Source: Opitutaceae bacterium (GTDB lineage Bacteria; Verrucomicrobiota; Verrucomicrobiia; Opitutales; Opitutaceae). Taken from it: a stretch of DNA of 64,000 nucleotides. Made by a program: the position numbers and the translations under genes. The notes under the pieces were generated by a model. The model was not told the DNA's origin. It did not search any database and saw only the letters and a list, made by a program, of their open reading frames with translations. The stretch spans positions 121,072 to 185,071 of the forward strand of contig JAUYAK010000006.1 of the NCBI GenBank assembly GCA_030693515.1. Reading direction: 5' to 3'. How positions within the stretch are numbered: the first letter of the stretch is position 1; every line of letters starts with the position of its first letter. Shown in pieces: positions 35,635 through 43,633 of this stretch.

Positions 35635-36948
35635 ATGGCTTCGTTTCAGACCCTTCCCGGTTTCCGCGAGTTCTATCCCGAGGACTTGGCGCGGAGGAAC
35701 CACATCTTCCGTCTCTGGCGTCAGACCGCCGGCACTTTCGGCTTCGCGGAATACGACGCGCCCGTGCTCGAGCCGCTGGAACTCTACAAGGCCAAGTCGG
35801 GCGACGAAATCGAGGCGCAGCTCTTCAGCTTCACCGACAAGGGAGGGCGCGAGGTCGCGCTGCGCCCCGAGATGACGCCGACTGTGTGCCGCCTCGTCGG
35901 CGCCAAGGCCAACGCCCTCAAACGCCCGATCAAGTGGTTCAGCATCGGGGAATTCTACCGCTACGAGCGGATGCAGAAGGGGCGCGGGCGGTGCTTCTTT
36001 CAGTTTAACGCCGACATCTTCGGCGAGCCCGGTCCCGAGGCGGAAATCGAACTCATCGGGCTGCTCGTCCAATGCCTCTGCTCGTTCGGCCTCACCGCGG
36101 AGGATTTCTATGTGCGCCTGAGCGACCGGAACCTGTGGTTTTATTACCTTGAGGCGCTCGGCCTCGACGAGGCGCGCATCCGCGCGGTGCTCGGCGCGGT
36201 CGACAAATACGAGAAATACGGCGACGACGCGTTCAAGGGCTACACGGAGGCGCATGGTCCGCTCGCGCCCGAGCTGAAGGCAAAGATTCTGGCTTTCCTG
36301 CAGGTGAAATCGCTCGCGGCCCTGGAACAGACGCTGGCTGCGCTCGGCGGGGAAAAACTCACCGCGCGCCTCGCCGATTGGAAAAAACTTCTCGGGGCGC
36401 TTGAGGCGATGGGCCTCGCGAAGTTCGTCGCCGTCGATCTCGGCGTGGTGCGCGGGCTCGCGTATTACACCGGCTTCGTCTTTGAGGCCTTCGATCGCAA
36501 GGGCGAGTTGCGCGCGCTCGCCGGTGGCGGCCGCTACGACGACCTCGTGCAGAAACTCGGCGGCCCCGCGTTGCCCGCCGTCGGCTTCGCGATCGGCGAC
36601 ATGACCTTTGCACTCCTGCTGGAGCAGCGCGGCCTGATGCCGACGATGGTGCAGGCCCCGGATGTCTATTGCGTGATCGGCGGCGAGGCGGAGCGGCTCG
36701 CGGCCTTCGGCGACATCCAGGCGCTGCGCGCGGCGGGGTTTCGCGTGGACTATCCGATGAAGGAGGTGGCTTTCGGCAAGCAGTTCAAAACCGCCGCCGA
36801 GTCCGGCGCGAAGCTCGCGCTCATCTACGGCGGCGACGAACTCGCCAAGGGCGTCGTGAAAATCCGCGACCTCACCGATCGCTCGGAGCGCGAGGTGCCG
36901 CGCGCGCAGGTCGCGGCGCAGGTGAGGGATTTTTTCTCAGCCAGTTGA
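35635..36948 (+). CDS. hisS: Histidine--tRNA ligase
   Basis: 437 aa class II aminoacyl-tRNA synthetase that charges tRNA-His. Motif 1 lies early (PGFREFYPEDLARRNHIF), motif 2 is in LRPEMTPTVCRLV and RYERMQKGRGRCFFQFNAD, and the histidine-specific segments are GVVRGLAYYTGFVFEAF and the Gly-rich AGGGRYDDLVQKLGG. The C-terminal anticodon-binding domain (VDYPMKEVAFGKQFKTA, IYGGDELAKGVVKIRDL) is complete. Length and motif order match the enzyme rather than HisZ. The alpha/beta hydrolase follows after 36 bp. Confidence 0.96.
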   Translation: MASFQTLPGFREFYPEDLARRNHIFRLWRQTAGTFGFAEYDAPVLEPLELYKAKSGDEIEAQLFSFTDKGGREVALRPEMTPTVCRLVGAKANALKRPIKWFSIGEFYRYERMQKGRGRCFFQFNADIFGEPGPEAEIELIGLLVQCLCSFGLTAEDFYVRLSDRNLWFYYLEALGLDEARIRAVLGAVDKYEKYGDDAFKGYTEAHGPLAPELKAKILAFLQVKSLAALEQTLAALGGEKLTARLADWKKLLGALEAMGLAKFVAVDLGVVRGLAYYTGFVFEAFDRKGELRALAGGGRYDDLVQKLGGPALPAVGFAIGDMTFALLLEQRGLMPTMVQAPDVYCVIGGEAERLAAFGDIQALRAAGFRVDYPMKEVAFGKQFKTAAESGAKLALIYGGDELAKGVVKIRDLTDRSEREVPRAQVAAQVRDFFSAS

Positions 36949-36984
36949 GCCGTTGGTGCCGATGAGCGTCGCGGATTTGATGAG

Positions 36985-37806
36985 ATGAACACGCTGCGGC
37001 TCATCTGGGGCATCGTGGCCGTGCCGCTGGGCATCGCCGTGTTCGCGTGGCTGGTTTTGACTCTGGCCGCGCCGTGGCTGGCGCGCCGACTGATGTTTCA
37101 CCCGCCGAGCGAAGCGCCTCCGGGGCCGTCCGGCGCGCGCGAGTTGAAGATGAGAGCGGGTGACATCGTTGCCGTCCTGCACCTGCCGAATCCGCAGGCG
37201 CGGTTCACCCTCTGGTATTTTCACGGCAACGCCGAGACTCTCGGCACGTGCGAGGGGTGGCTGCGCGAGCTTCACCGCGCGGGCTTCGCGGTTTTCGCCG
37301 CGGAATACCCCGGCTATGGCCTCAGCAGCGGCCAGCCATCCGAGGAATCCCTTTACGCGGCGAACCGCGTGGCGCGCGACTATCTGCGCAACGAACTCCG
37401 TGTGCCCGCCGCTCAGACGATCCTGTATGGCAACTCGCTCGGCGGCGGCCCCGCCGTGCAGGCGGCGACAGAGGAAAAAGTCGCAGGCCTCGTGCTCCAA
37501 GCCGCGTTCATGAGCGCCTATCGCGTGAAGACGCATTGGCCGCTCGTGCCCTTTGATCAGTTCAAGAATTTGGCGAAGCTGCCTGTGCTCCGGTGCCCCG
37601 TGCTCGTGATGCATGGGCGCGACGACGACGTCATCCCGTTTTCGCATGGTGTGGCGCTGCATGACGCCGTGCGCGGGCCACGGCGGCATCTGTGGGTGGA
37701 GCGCGCGGGCCACAACAACTTCGTCAACGTGGCCGGAGAATCCTACTGGCGCGCGCTGCGGGAGTTTGCCGACCTTTGCGCACGGCCGAACGCCGCGGCG
37801 CCTTAA
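36985..37806 (+). CDS. Alpha/beta hydrolase (membrane-anchored)
   Basis: 273 aa. An N-terminal hydrophobic helix (LRLIWGIVAVPLGIAVFAWL) anchors it to the inner membrane or exports it. The hydrolase core shows the oxyanion-side YFHGNAETLGTCEG, the nucleophile elbow YGNSLGGGPAVQ with the catalytic Ser, a late acid in LVMHGRDDDVIPFSH, and the His in ERAGHNNFVN. This matches ABHD13/BEM46-type serine hydrolases, whose substrates in bacteria are not known. It follows hisS on the same strand. Its last bases overlap the end of cdd by four, on opposite strands. Confidence 0.86.
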   Translation: MNTLRLIWGIVAVPLGIAVFAWLVLTLAAPWLARRLMFHPPSEAPPGPSGARELKMRAGDIVAVLHLPNPQARFTLWYFHGNAETLGTCEGWLRELHRAGFAVFAAEYPGYGLSSGQPSEESLYAANRVARDYLRNELRVPAAQTILYGNSLGGGPAVQAATEEKVAGLVLQAAFMSAYRVKTHWPLVPFDQFKNLAKLPVLRCPVLVMHGRDDDVIPFSHGVALHDAVRGPRRHLWVERAGHNNFVNVAGESYWRALREFADLCARPNAAAP

Positions 37807-38216
37807 CCAAGATCCTCCGGCCCAAACGCCGCGGGTAGCAGCGCATCAAGCGTCGTGGTGATTCGCTGCTTTGAAGCGCACACGCTCACGATTTCCGCGC
37901 GCGGGCCAAACTCGTTGATCACTTGCCGGCAGGCCCCGCAGGGCATCGTGGGCTCGGGGGTGGGGGTGAAGACCGCCACGGCGCGCAGAGTCTTCTCGCC
38001 CGCCGCGACCGCGGAAAAAATCGCCGTGCGCTCGGCGCAGTTGCAGAGGCCGTAGGAGGCGTTCTCGACATTGCAGCCAGGATAGATTTTTCCCGAACCC
38101 GTGAGGACGGCCGCGCCCACGGCAAACTTCGAGTAGGGCGAGTAGGATTTCCTCGCGGCGGCGCGGGCGGCTTTTTCCAAACGGCGGAGCGTGACGGTGG
38201 GGATCGGTTTCATCAT
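37803..38216 (-). CDS. cdd: Cytidine deaminase
   Basis: 137 aa homotetrameric-type enzyme that deaminates cytidine and deoxycytidine to uridine and deoxyuridine. The substrate loop SYSPYSKFAVGAAVLTG, the zinc ligand and catalytic Glu (NCAERTAIF) and the second zinc motif (MPCGACRQVINEFG) are intact, and the length is typical. A second ATG at 38213 follows the first directly. The region immediately upstream is a palindromic repeat shared with the end of ogt, so its promoter is either in the repeat or upstream of ogt, making ogt-cdd a possible operon. Confidence 0.94.
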   Translation of the reverse strand: MMKPIPTVTLRRLEKAARAAARKSYSPYSKFAVGAAVLTGSGKIYPGCNVENASYGLCNCAERTAIFSAVAAGEKTLRAVAVFTPTPEPTMPCGACRQVINEFGPRAEIVSVCASKQRITTTLDALLPAAFGPEDLG

Positions 38217-38275
38217 GGGGCGGGCTGCAGGCCCGACATGATGCGCAACCCTGTCGGGCGTAAAGCCCGGCCTAC
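38217..38275. repeat. Palindromic repeat doublet between ogt and cdd
   Basis: Two related palindromes face each other: GGCGGGCTGCAGGCCCGACA on the left (38219-38238), and on the right (38252-38275) a unit whose complement is GTAGGCCGGGCTTTACGCCC followed by GACA. The right unit contains the ogt stop codon. The left unit ends at the cdd start codon, so the doublet exactly fills the gap between the two genes. Confidence 0.7.
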
Positions 38276-38760
38276 AGCAACTGCGCGCCCTCGAGCGCGA
38301 GCAGGCGCGCCTTGGTGTCCACGCCGCCGGGGCCGGAGTAGCCGGTCAGCTTGCCGCTCGCTGCGACGATGCGGTGGCAGGGGATCAGAAGCGGCCAGGG
38401 GTTGCCGCCGAGGGCGCTGCCCACGGCGCGGCTCGCGCCCGGCGGCTGGCCGAGGGCCGCGGCGAGCTCGCCGTAGGTGGCGGTGCGGCCGGACTTCACC
38501 CCGAGCGTGGCCGTGAGCACGGCGCGGACAAATTCCGGGACGTGTGAAAAATCGTAGCGCACGTCGGAGAAATCCTGCGCCTCACCCGCCAGGTGGCGCT
38601 GCACGCGCGCAATGATGGCGCCCACCCAGTCCGGCGGCACGGCCTCTGTGTCGCCGCCGGCCGGCCGCTCCGGATCGGGCAGAAGAAACCGCGTGAGGCC
38701 GCGCTCGCTCCAAGCGATGGCGCAGCCGCCGAGCGGCGTGCGGAAGGTGGCGTGGGGCAT
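38272..38760 (-). CDS. ogt: Methylated-DNA--protein-cysteine methyltransferase
   Basis: 162 aa. The enzyme repairs O6-methylguanine by transferring the methyl group to its own Cys. The active-site signature LLIPCHRIVAASGKLTGYSG is intact with the acceptor Cys in PCHR, preceded by the helix-turn-helix segment TYGELAAALGQPPGASRAVG and the Asn of ALGGNPWP. The length fits Ogt rather than the longer Ada fusion. The TAG stop is supplied by the palindromic repeat that follows, so the protein ends ALEGAQLL, perhaps altered relative to its ancestor. Confidence 0.93.
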   Translation of the reverse strand: MPHATFRTPLGGCAIAWSERGLTRFLLPDPERPAGGDTEAVPPDWVGAIIARVQRHLAGEAQDFSDVRYDFSHVPEFVRAVLTATLGVKSGRTATYGELAAALGQPPGASRAVGSALGGNPWPLLIPCHRIVAASGKLTGYSGPGGVDTKARLLALEGAQLL

Positions 38761-38849
38761 GGGGCGGCGGGTCGCGCGGGGTGGGGCGGCGGCGGGGATT
38801 GCGAGGTTGCATCGTGCGCGCGGGCCCGCTCGTGTCGCAACGATTTCCG

Positions 38850-40118
38850 ATGCCCAACCGTTTCTACAACGCGTTCGACAGCGAGCCGCTCGGCGGCGGG
38901 CGGAAGCGCGACTACCGCACGCCGTTCCAGATGGACCGCGATCGGATCATCCACGCGCACGCCTTCCGCAAGCTGCAGTCGAAGACGCAGGTCTTCCTCT
39001 CGGGCGAATATGATTTCTACCGCACGCGCCTCACACACTCGATGGAGGTCGCGCAGATCGGCCGCTCGATCTGCACGTGGCTGCTTTCACGTGGCGCGCC
39101 GTTGCGGGCGGATTTCCACATCGACGGCGATCTGGTCGAGGCGGTGTGCCTGGCGCACGACCTCGGGCATCCGCCCTTCGGGCATTCCGGCGAGCGCACG
39201 CTGCAGGAGCTGATGGGCAAATGGGGCGGCTTCGAGGGCAACGCGCAGACCCTCCACCTCCTCACGGAGACCATCCATCAGAACGAGTCCGGCGTGCGCG
39301 GCATGGCGCCCACGCGGGCGCTCCTCGACGGCGTGCTGAAATACAAAAAACTCTTCCGCGAATTTCCCGCACCGCCGACCAACCACTTTCTCTACGACCC
39401 GCAGGAGCGGCACCGCGCGTTTGTCTTCGGATCCGCCGCGATTCCCGCCGAGCTGCACGCGGGTGAAAAGCTCAACGCCCTCAAGAGCGTCGAGTGCCAG
39501 ATCATGGACTGGGCCGACGACGCGGCCTACTCGCTCAATGACATCGTCGATGGCGTGAAGGCCGGCTTCCTCACGGTCGAACGCATCGAGGCCTGGGCGG
39601 CACGCGAGGGGATCGACGCCGAGCGGCAGAGTTGGCTCGACGAACTCTTCGCCGCCGTGCGCGGGGACCGGCTCGAGAGCGTGTTTGCCCAGAAGATCGG
39701 CGGATTCATCACCGCGTGCCGCCTGCGCGAGCGGAAGAATTTCATGTCGGCGCAGACGAACCGCTACCGCTTCGAGCTGGTCGTCGCGCCCGTCGCGGAG
39801 CGCGAGGCGGCGTTCTACAAAAAGATGGCCAACGACATCATCTTCGAGAGCCCGCAGCTCCAACAGATGGAGCACAAGGCGCGGCGCGTGCTCTTCGAGC
39901 TCTGGGACTCGTGCTGGCGCAACTACGTCGAGCCCGGCCCACGCGTGATCCGCATCCTGCCGCCGCGCGTCGGCCGCCTGGTGGATGCGGAGACGACGCC
40001 TGCTGGAAAAGCCCGCCAAATCTGCGACTGGCTCGCCGGCCTCACCGACGGCATGATCGTCCGCACCTACCAGCGCCTCTTCGACCCGCAGTTCGGGAGC
40101 ATCCGGGATTTGAGCTGA
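38850..40118 (+). CDS. dgt: Deoxyguanosinetriphosphate triphosphohydrolase-like protein
   Basis: 422 aa from the ATG at 38850, chosen over the in-frame ATG at 38781 because MPNRFYNAFDSEPLGGGRKRDYRTPFQMDRDRI is the normal family opening in meaning: it includes RTPFQMDRDRI. The HD metal centre is in LTHSMEVAQIGR and CLAHDLGHPPFGHSGE, and DWADDAAYSLNDIVDG completes it. The enzyme hydrolyses dGTP to deoxyguanosine and triphosphate, tuning nucleotide pools and, in some bacteria, limiting phages. Its last 108 bp (40011-40118) recur twice downstream, each copy next to a toxin-antitoxin-like cassette. The gene here is complete and ends [12 protein letters not shown]. Confidence 0.94.
   Translation: MPNRFYNAFDSEPLGGGRKRDYRTPFQMDRDRIIHAHAFRKLQSKTQVFLSGEYDFYRTRLTHSMEVAQIGRSICTWLLSRGAPLRADFHIDGDLVEAVCLAHDLGHPPFGHSGERTLQELMGKWGGFEGNAQTLHLLTETIHQNESGVRGMAPTRALLDGVLKYKKLFREFPAPPTNHFLYDPQERHRAFVFGSAAIPAELHAGEKLNALKSVECQIMDWADDAAYSLNDIVDGVKAGFLTVERIEAWAAREGIDAERQSWLDELFAAVRGDRLESVFAQKIGGFITACRLRERKNFMSAQTNRYRFELVVAPVAEREAAFYKKMANDIIFESPQLQQMEHKARRVLFELWDSCWRNYVEPGPRVIRILPPRVGRLVDAETTPAGKARQICDWLAGLTDGMIVRTYQRLFDPQFGSIRDLS
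40011..40118 (+). repeat. dgt 3'-end direct repeat, copy 1 (functional gene end)
   Basis: 108 bp, the last 35 codons and stop of dgt. It matches copy 2 (40636-40743) without gaps and with three differences, and copy 3 (41277-41367) more weakly. Similarity stops exactly at the TGA in all three copies. Confidence 0.95.
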
Positions 40119-40138
40119 CGGTGGGACCCAGCGGCGCC

Positions 40139-40396
40139 TCACACATCCGCCGGTCGGATGTCCACGACCATCACGATTTTCGCGGGCGCATCGAGCCAGT
40201 AGGTGATGGCGTAGTCTCCCACGATTTTGATCTGCCGCTCGCGGTGCGCCGTGTCCTTGTCGGTGAAATCGCCGCGCGTGAAGGGCTGGACCCGGAGGTT
40301 CCGGATGAACTCCATGATCGCCTTTCGCTGCGAGCCGCTCTTTGGCACGGCCTCCAGCAGCCCGAGGTGCAAATAGACCTCGTGGTCCTGCATCAT
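40139..40396 (-). CDS. Putative RelE/ParE-like toxin, cassette 1
   Basis: 85 aa from the ATG at 40396 (the next codon is also ATG). Features of a RelE/ParE-like fold are visible: an N-terminal helix (RKAIMEFIRNLRVQPF), FTRGDFTD, and C-terminal strands RQIKIVGDYAITYWLD and KIVMVVDIRPAD. It resembles the toxin at 41005 (FTxGDF, G..xTYWxD, IxVV), so the two are paralogues. It lies 4 bp downstream of its antitoxin partner on the same strand. Its 3' end is 20 bp from the dgt stop, tail to tail. The family call is from structure-like motifs, not a named match. Confidence 0.7.
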   Translation of the reverse strand: MMQDHEVYLHLGLLEAVPKSGSQRKAIMEFIRNLRVQPFTRGDFTDKDTAHRERQIKIVGDYAITYWLDAPAKIVMVVDIRPADV

Positions 40397-40400
40397 GCGC

Positions 40401-40598
40401 TCACTTCTGATCAAGCCGGCGCTCAAACTCCTCGGGCGTCAGCCAGTGCGAGGGATTCTTGTCGGCCAGCCGCGCGTCGACATTCTCACGGTAGTCGGGA
40501 TCGGCGGCGTGCCGGAGCTGAAACAGGAACGCCGACACCTCGCGTTGCTCGCTCGCGGAGAGCGAAGCGAGGCTGGTCTTGATTTGTTCGACGCTCAT
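40401..40598 (-). CDS. Putative antitoxin, cassette 1
   Basis: 65 aa from the ATG at 40598; the frame stays open upstream through the copied dgt tail, which I take as chance. It is a small helical protein ([20 protein letters not shown], then [13 protein letters not shown]). It resembles the antitoxin at 40796 (both start MSV, then xxIK or xELK, a central DPxY, and a late EF). Order antitoxin-toxin with a 4-bp gap is typical of type II modules. It probably binds and neutralises the protein at 40139 and may repress its own promoter, which would lie in the 37 bp before copy 2 of the dgt tail. Confidence 0.68.
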   Translation of the reverse strand: MSVEQIKTSLASLSASEQREVSAFLFQLRHAADPDYRENVDARLADKNPSHWLTPEEFERRLDQK

Positions 40599-40635
40599 CA
40601 AGTTCAACGATGGGCGAATCTCGTTCCGATGCAAG

Positions 40636-40743
40636 GCCCGCCAAATCTGCGACTGGCTCGCCGGTCTCACCGACGGCATGATCGTCCGCACCTACCAGCG
40701 CCTGTTCGACCCGCAGTTCGGCAGCATCCGGGATTTGAGCTGA
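40636..40743 (+). repeat. dgt 3'-end direct repeat, copy 2 (non-functional tail)
   Basis: Same length as copy 1 and 105 of 108 bases identical. The changes are GGC to GGT, CTC to CTG and GGG to GGC, all synonymous in the dgt frame. It has no start codon of its own and is an orphan gene end lying between the two toxin-antitoxin-like cassettes. Confidence 0.95.
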
Positions 40744-40795
40744 GGGCGGCCAAAACTCGGATTGCCTCGGGAACGACCCCAGCTAGCCTGCCTGC

Positions 40796-41008
40796 ATGTC
40801 AGTCGCGGAACTCAAACGGCAGGCCAAAAAACTCGGTCCGGCGGACACCTTGCATCTGGCCGCCTATCTGAAGCATCTCGCCCGCCGCAAGGACCCGGCC
40901 TACCTCGCCTCGCTCGACACGACGTGGAACGCGATGGAGGCGGGGGACAAAATCTCGCTGTCTGAATTTAGAAAGATCAACGCTCGCCTGAAAAAATCCG
41001 GCGTGTGA
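40796..41008 (+). CDS. Putative antitoxin, cassette 2
   Basis: 70 aa, small and basic-acidic helical protein (MSVAELKRQAKKLGPADTLH, YLKHLARRKDPAYLASLD, LSEFRKINARLKKSG). It is paralogous to the antitoxin at 40401 but on the opposite strand. Its stop overlaps the toxin start by four bases (GTGA), the classic coupling of type II toxin-antitoxin pairs. It starts 52 bp after copy 2 of the dgt tail. Confidence 0.7.
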   Translation: MSVAELKRQAKKLGPADTLHLAAYLKHLARRKDPAYLASLDTTWNAMEAGDKISLSEFRKINARLKKSGV

Positions 41009-41271
41009 GCCCGCGTTACGAGTTCGCGATTTCGGGCGAAGCGTCGCGTTTCCTCTTCGGGAGCACGGCGCGCATCCGGGCCAAGGCGGAGGATGCTTTC
41101 GATTTCCTTTCCAGGCATCCTTTCACCGAGGGTGATTTTCAAGAAGGCGCCCCGAGCGGGCGAACGCTTGAGGTGAAGCTCTTCGGCAACCTCATCGTGA
41201 CTTACTGGGTCGATCATGCCGCCCGCGAGATTCGCGTCGTGAATTGCGAGGTGGTGGAGGGTTCGCGTTAG
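41005..41271 (+). CDS. Putative RelE/ParE-like toxin, cassette 2
   Basis: 88 aa with a GTG start overlapping the antitoxin stop. An N-terminal segment (YEFAISGEASRFLFGS), a helix (RIRAKAEDAFDFLSRHPF), FTEGDFQEG and the strands TLEVKLFGNLIVTYWVD and EIRVVNCEVVEG fit a RelE/ParE-like mRNA interferase or gyrase-toxin fold. It aligns with the cassette 1 toxin through FTxGDF and TYWxD. The TAG lies six bases before copy 3 of the dgt tail, mirroring how cassette 1 abuts copy 1. The molecular target is unknown. Confidence 0.7.
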   Translation: MSPRYEFAISGEASRFLFGSTARIRAKAEDAFDFLSRHPFTEGDFQEGAPSGRTLEVKLFGNLIVTYWVDHAAREIRVVNCEVVEGSR

Positions 41272-41276
41272 CTGCC

Positions 41277-41367
41277 GGTCTTGCCAGTTTCACCGACGGC
41301 GTGATCATGCGCACATACCCTGCGCCTCTTCGACCCGCAGTTCGACAGCATCCGGGATTTGTGCTGA
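41277..41367 (+). repeat. dgt 3'-end direct repeat, copy 3 (decayed)
   Basis: About 91 bp that aligns to the end of copy 1 at roughly 80-85%. One inserted base changes the CAG before CGCCTC into CCTG and breaks the frame, and the stop context is TTGTGCTGA instead of TTGAGCTGA. It is therefore older than copy 2 and cannot encode the dgt end. Confidence 0.88.
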
Positions 41368-41382
41368 AACGATCCAAACCGC

Positions 41383-41850
41383 TCAATTGAGCTTCTTGGG
41401 CGCTTCGAGTTTCAGGCGGTATCGCGTCAGGAAACCGATCGGATCCTCGATTGTTGGATGACCTTCGCATGCTATCTGGCCGGAGATGGCATCCACGAGT
41501 ATCGGCGGCCCCTCGCTGAGCGCCCGGCCAAGGCGGTTTCGAACCGTCCATTTGCCTCGGATCATCACGGGCGGCTCCAAATCGAAGCACGCACCCACGT
41601 GTTCCGATATGAAAATCTTGGTGAGCATCCATGCCTCGAACTGGTCGACCCCGTTGGAAAGAACCAAGTGCTGCTCAAGCTCGTTTTTTTCTGCGTAGCA
41701 CATAAGCCGGTAGTCGAGTGTGTGAATCAATCTCTCGGTCGGCGTCCTGGCCTCTCGAATCAGCACGGCATACTCTTCGTGAAACGGAGCTTTCTTGCCG
41801 CACCCGCATAGGGCGAGTGCAAGCAAGAGAAGAGGCGCGAGCGATTTCAC
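41383..41850 (-). CDS. Hypothetical lipoprotein
   Basis: 155 aa with a lipoprotein signal ending in the lipobox LALCGC (MKSLAPLLLLALALCGCGKK), so the Cys near residue 16-18 should be acylated. The mature part is a mixed alpha/beta domain (IREARTPTERLIHTLDYRL, VDQFEAWMLTKIFISEHVG, GKWTVRNRLGRALSEG) that I do not recognise. It converges with copy 3 of the dgt tail, with its stop 15 bp away, so it may be cargo of the same inserted region or the original neighbour. Base composition is lower in GC than guaB beyond it. Confidence 0.65.
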   Translation of the reverse strand: MKSLAPLLLLALALCGCGKKAPFHEEYAVLIREARTPTERLIHTLDYRLMCYAEKNELEQHLVLSNGVDQFEAWMLTKIFISEHVGACFDLEPPVMIRGKWTVRNRLGRALSEGPPILVDAISGQIACEGHPTIEDPIGFLTRYRLKLEAPKKLN

Positions 41851-41961
41851 GGATTGGAGCGTGGGCGGTGCTGGAAACAGTCTGCCTCTTTTGAGGGAGC
41901 TTTTGAAGTTCGGATTCTCCAGCGACCCGATGTCGGGAGGCCTTACGCTAATTGCTCGTGC

Positions 41962-43542
41962 CTACGCGCTGCTCGCCCGCGTCGAGACTTCGATCACGTC
42001 GTGCGGCACGGCTTCCTTCTGGCCGGCGGGGCTTACACGGACGTAGCGGGCTTTGGCGCGCAGCTCGGGGAGCGTCGCGGCGCCGAGGTAGCCCATGCCG
42101 CTTTGCACGCCGCCGATGAGGTTTGCGAGCACGTCGTCCACCGAGCCGCTCACTTCCTTGAGCGCCTCGATGCCTTCGGCGGCGACTTTGCGGGTGCGGT
42201 CGTGTTTGTCGTGGCCGTAGCGGGCGGCGCTGCCGGCCTTCATCGCGGCGTGGCTGCCCATGCCGCGGGATTGTTTATAGACCTTGCCGTTGATCTCGAG
42301 GATTTCGCCGGGGGCTTCGCGGCAGCCGGCGAGGAGGCCGCCGAGGATCACGGCGTCGGCGAGCGTGAGGGCCTTCACGATGTCGCCGCTCTTGGTGATG
42401 CCGCCGTCGGCGAGGAGTGTCACACCGGCTTTCTTCGCGGCGGCGCCGGCGACGTGGAGCGCGGTGAGCTGCGGGATGCCCACGCCCGCGACGATGCGCG
42501 TGGTGCAGATGGAGCCGGGGCCCTGGCCGATCTTGATCGCGTTGGCGCCGCAGCCGGCGAGGTAGGTCACGCCGCCGCCGCTCGTGACGTTGCCGGCGAT
42601 GATCGTGAGGTGCTTGAACGCGCCGCGCACGAGCTTCACGACTTCGCCGACGCCGGCGGTGTGGCCGTGGGCGGTGGAGACGGCGATGGCATCGACGTGC
42701 TCGTCCACGAGGTGGCCGACGTGCTCGATGATGCGATCGCGATCGAGGGAGCCGTCGGGCTTGCGCACGGGGGAGAGTGCGGCGCCCACGACGAGGCGGA
42801 AATCCTCGTCGCGGGCGGGCTTCCGGCGCGACTTGGATTCGGTGGTGATGCGCTCGACATCGGAGGCGGTCACGAGGCCGCGCAGGCGGTCGTCCTCATC
42901 CACCACGAGCATCTTGTTGATGCCGACGTGGGCCGAAAAGAACGCATCGGCCGCCTTGATGGGATCCTTGGCCACAGCGCGCTGCTTCTCGGTGATGAGT
43001 TGCTTCCGGGGTGTCATCACATCGGCGACTTTCTTGTCCTTGTAGCGTTCCTTAACGACGTTGCCGGAGAGCAGGCCGGCGAGTTTGCCGTCGGCGTCCA
43101 CGACCGGGAAGGTGGAAAACGAGAAATTTTTCGCGGCGATCTTCGCGAGTAATTCGCCGATCAGTTGGTCGGGCGTGACGGTGATGGGGTCCTGGATGAG
43201 GCCGTGGATGTGGCGCTTCACGCGGGCGACTTCCTTCACCTGTGCCTCGGCGTTCATGTTGTAGTGGATGAGGCCGAGGCCGCCGTTGAGCGCCATGGCG
43301 ATGGCCATGCGCGATTCGGTGACGGTGTCCATGTCGGACGAGATCACGGGAATTGGGAGGCGCAGGGCCTCGCTGAGGGCGGTGGAGGTGTCGGCGTCCT
43401 TCGGCAGAATCTCCGAATAGAGGGTCGCGAGCGAGACGTCGTCGAACGTGAGCGCAGTCGGGGCGCAGGCCCGGAAAAACGCTGCGGCGGGCAGGTAAAA
43501 GTCCGCGTCGGCGGCGGAGCGGGTCGTGGCAACCTTGGTCAT
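41962..43542 (-). CDS. guaB: Inosine-5'-monophosphate dehydrogenase
   Basis: 526 aa from the ATG at 43542; the frame remains open upstream but without family residues. GuaB oxidises IMP to XMP with NAD+, the committing step to GMP. The N-terminal barrel opens [18 protein letters not shown]. Two CBS domains are inserted at about 115-240 ([35 protein letters not shown]). The active-site loop [15 protein letters not shown] carries the catalytic Cys, and the [11 protein letters not shown] flap and [16 protein letters not shown] segments follow. It is slightly longer than the usual ~490 residues because of a 30-residue N-terminal leader. It is divergent from menC. Confidence 0.95.
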   Translation of the reverse strand: MTKVATTRSAADADFYLPAAAFFRACAPTALTFDDVSLATLYSEILPKDADTSTALSEALRLPIPVISSDMDTVTESRMAIAMALNGGLGLIHYNMNAEAQVKEVARVKRHIHGLIQDPITVTPDQLIGELLAKIAAKNFSFSTFPVVDADGKLAGLLSGNVVKERYKDKKVADVMTPRKQLITEKQRAVAKDPIKAADAFFSAHVGINKMLVVDEDDRLRGLVTASDVERITTESKSRRKPARDEDFRLVVGAALSPVRKPDGSLDRDRIIEHVGHLVDEHVDAIAVSTAHGHTAGVGEVVKLVRGAFKHLTIIAGNVTSGGGVTYLAGCGANAIKIGQGPGSICTTRIVAGVGIPQLTALHVAGAAAKKAGVTLLADGGITKSGDIVKALTLADAVILGGLLAGCREAPGEILEINGKVYKQSRGMGSHAAMKAGSAARYGHDKHDRTRKVAAEGIEALKEVSGSVDDVLANLIGGVQSGMGYLGAATLPELRAKARYVRVSPAGQKEAVPHDVIEVSTRASSA

Positions 43543-43633
43543 GAGTTGCCATGAACGGAGTAGGGTCGCGCGGCGCGGGCGCAAACAGAAAGTCGGGTTT
43601 GCGCGTGGCGGCGGAGGCGTATGACGTGGGCGC

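Noticed and set aside
40011..41367. CRISPR-like reading of the three dgt tails as a repeat array
   Set aside because: Repeats of about 100 bp with gene-sized, coding intervals and a clear origin in dgt do not fit a CRISPR array.
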